DNA from: Spirochaeta sp.
GTDB taxonomy: Bacteria; Spirochaetota; Spirochaetia; Spirochaetales_E; Spirochaetaceae_B
Assembly (NCBI GenBank): GCA_030590585.1
Contig: JAUUYD010000012.1
Location: 1-13,932 of the forward strand
DNA length: 13,932 nt
Direction: 5' to 3'
In this document: positions 13,401 to 13,932 of the stretch, piece by piece
Position numbering within the stretch: position 1 is the first letter of the stretch
Layout of the letters: every line of letters starts with the position of its first letter
Made by a program: the position numbers and the translations under genes
The notes under the pieces: model-generated
Told to the model about the DNA's origin: nothing
Database searches by the model: none
Seen by the model: only the letters and a program-made list of their open reading frames with translations

Positions 13401-13885
13401 GGCAGGCCGGAAAGAAACAGGCAGGCTCCAGCAGCTGCCCGATGATTTAACCGGCTTCCGGTACGTTCCAGCCTGCGAAGACATTTAAGTGCAGCCTCCC
13501 ATCCATCTGTCAGGGCATGGATTCTTACCAGGCCGGCCAGAGCCTCGGAAGAAGTGGAAGAGTGATCAGCAGCCCGTCTGAAATCAACAGCAGCCTTATC
13601 CAGGAGCCCAGGCTCAGGTGAATCGGGATTTTCAATAATAGCACGATAGAATCGGAGTCTTGATCTGTTTAACAGCCCTTCCGGTGAGTCCTCCCAATCA
13701 TTTTTCTTCAGGTTTTCCTTGAGAAAATCCAAGCGTGAGAAGCGCATTGCCGCAGCGAATAATACTGAAATCCGGGCTGATTCGGTTTTCAGCAGCGATA
13801 GCGCCTGATCCGGATCTTCAGTAAAAGCCAGTTCAGGAACCTCGGGTAGAAAACCAAAGTAGCGCCAGAGATTATACCGGGTCAA
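10496..13885 (-). CDS. Large tetratricopeptide-repeat protein
   Basis: A 1129-residue protein built almost entirely of TPR-like helix pairs, with no signal peptide and no membrane helix, so cytoplasmic and a likely protein-interaction scaffold. Clear TPR groups lie at about 287-366 (AWRRLGDLYKDAW, then AADAYTKALTLNPLNP), 638-708 (AVRAYRKAVSFLPENP, then GNLGDALRQSGKW), 765-870 (EDAIDYYCRGELLNPSDD and AALEALERALKIKPSDP) and 1005-1110 (GYWYYLSNQWGKALEAFRQAV, then SGNFEESVVYLKRALALK). Intervening segments look like degenerate repeats. No enzymatic domain is recognised. The start is TTG at 13885-13883 (reading TTG ACC CGG); an in-frame TAA is two codons upstream, so it cannot begin earlier, and only AAGG abuts it. 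It overlaps the end of the upstream gene by 14 bases, suggesting coupled translation. Confidence 0.85.
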   Translation of the reverse strand: MTRYNLWRYFGFLPEVPELAFTEDPDQALSLLKTESARISVLFAAAMRFSRLDFLKENLKKNDWEDSPEGLLNRSRLRFYRAIIENPDSPEPGLLDKAAVDFRRAADHSSTSSEALAGLVRIHALTDGWEAALKCLRRLERTGSRLNHRAAAGACLFLSGLPGTGNRMRRKYLNRARRHLGRSGRDEEILLIMHLVEQRLGSVEKARKGWAGMAEKGSLEARYFLIQDDVDRWVENSQNSEELLLGNISDYKRMRPSDPRAFLAEGDLLVSKDPEAARMAWRTALVLDDRYADAWRRLGDLYKDAWDRGGGDLQGTWLEAAADAYTKALTLNPLNPLNRLALGITERESGHPAMAIGTLLGGLALSPDDTVIRRWIAMSWNDLAASDELTSSARTSAAERARSEWDRLLENKGSQPYDTIGLLRSMALEASVEPEKLKGFKPRVTELTSEILHHFLLNNSVQLEDLISLAEDFIRGGFEESAADLLDSIPENPVCLPGLKAAWGSLSEKNNSLESMKLYLEASAAVDSGTAEYINWMLNASDMAAVSGRSDDEESILSSALIQQPGHPLLMKKLTEKLAVEERIPEALELYMNALSGNPENLELLEDAVWFFRAVKQPDMSETLLQKAIGKTPRDGRLWNQLGVHFMEIAWDDDSDTMRTDFIDEAVRAYRKAVSFLPENPIFLGNLGDALRQSGKWMEAGEKLEKAVECGSDSGEDSFALNSLARLEDERSYAAEGSDSSAVDWIKSGEHYHQAAENSNLNSDFQRDYAWWLYRERRLEDAIDYYCRGELLNPSDDSLPYGVSICFLELGDEKAALEALERALKIKPSDPGMLADKADLLGISGKVEDAERIYRDVILKSGEESWIWERLAEFREICAEENESPIEAPLLYLDSHKHFDADSLVSGNRSPEGDKWRRLALKAWGEALKGEPENRKFKARYGAAWMALGFRDKARKLLTQETVNADSLNRLGRLELLESLNKDNKELWNLSKSHLSAAVETLPLVASYHADLGYWYYLSNQWGKALEAFRQAVDRAPGNPEYAANSGICAYASGNFEESVVYLKRALALKGSHAECLNVLGLGLMAAGSPNQALEAFRSACLADPLSEVFPANLAMAHESLHSPAGPLQ

Positions 13886-13932
13886 GCCTTATATCCAGAT
13901 CCCGCTCATGAGCAAGATTTTCCAGATGTTCC
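13872..13932 (-). CDS. C-terminal end of an unidentified gene (cut by window edge)
   Basis: Nineteen codons and a TAA (13872-13874) are open on the minus strand, reading EHLENLAHERDLDIRLDPV. It overlaps the TTG start of the TPR gene by 14 bases, a typical operon junction. Too little is visible to name it. Confidence 0.5.
   Translation of the reverse strand, partial: EHLENLAHERDLDIRLDPV

Noticed and set aside
1..13932. CRISPR arrays or regular short repeats
   Set aside because: No set of three or more evenly spaced direct repeats was found by eye.

Overview
The window looks like a chromosomal segment of a spirochaete-like, diderm or otherwise lipid-rich bacterium of roughly 47-50% GC. This is an inference. 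It rests on the look of the thioredoxin, the aminotransferase remnant and the glycolipid-type glycosyltransferase/acyltransferase pair, not on a database comparison. Gene density is normal, start codons include TTG, and tRNA-Asn lacks an encoded CCA end.

Left part (1-2050): The window opens in the remains of a PLP-dependent aminotransferase whose middle is missing. A thioredoxin gene follows, then tRNA-Asn(GTT) with its own promoter (the -35 box sits in the loop of the thioredoxin gene's 3' hairpin) and terminator. Next is a hicA-hicB type II toxin-antitoxin pair whose promoter spacer is a perfect 20-bp palindrome. Downstream is a 419-bp intergenic stretch with a family of mutually complementary repeats, a probable hicAB terminator and an undated protein-like remnant on the minus strand. 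This tRNA-plus-toxin-antitoxin-plus-debris stretch has an accessory flavour.

Middle (2051-6566): A DUF1254/DUF1214 lipoprotein is transcribed rightward from a promoter whose -35 region and embedded palindrome closely mimic those of hicA. A bidirectional terminator separates it from a leftward two-gene operon: a four-TM DUF2868 membrane protein followed, with overlapping stop and start codons, by a DUF3482-type GTPase. The pair probably forms a membrane-associated GTPase module.

Right part (6567-13932): A hairpin-rich divergent region leads into a tight rightward operon: PHP-domain metal-dependent hydrolase, EamA/DMT transporter, GT4 glycosyltransferase and PlsC-type acyltransferase. The last two suggest assembly or remodelling of a glycolipid. 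Converging on it is a very large (1129 aa) all-TPR cytoplasmic protein, which overlaps the 3' end of a further leftward gene cut by the window edge.

The most interesting signals are the shared promoter/palindrome design of hicA and the DUF1254 lipoprotein gene, the possibly leaderless hicA, the alternative-pairing repeats after hicB, and the aminotransferase with an internal deletion. No CRISPR array, prophage or complete insertion sequence was seen.
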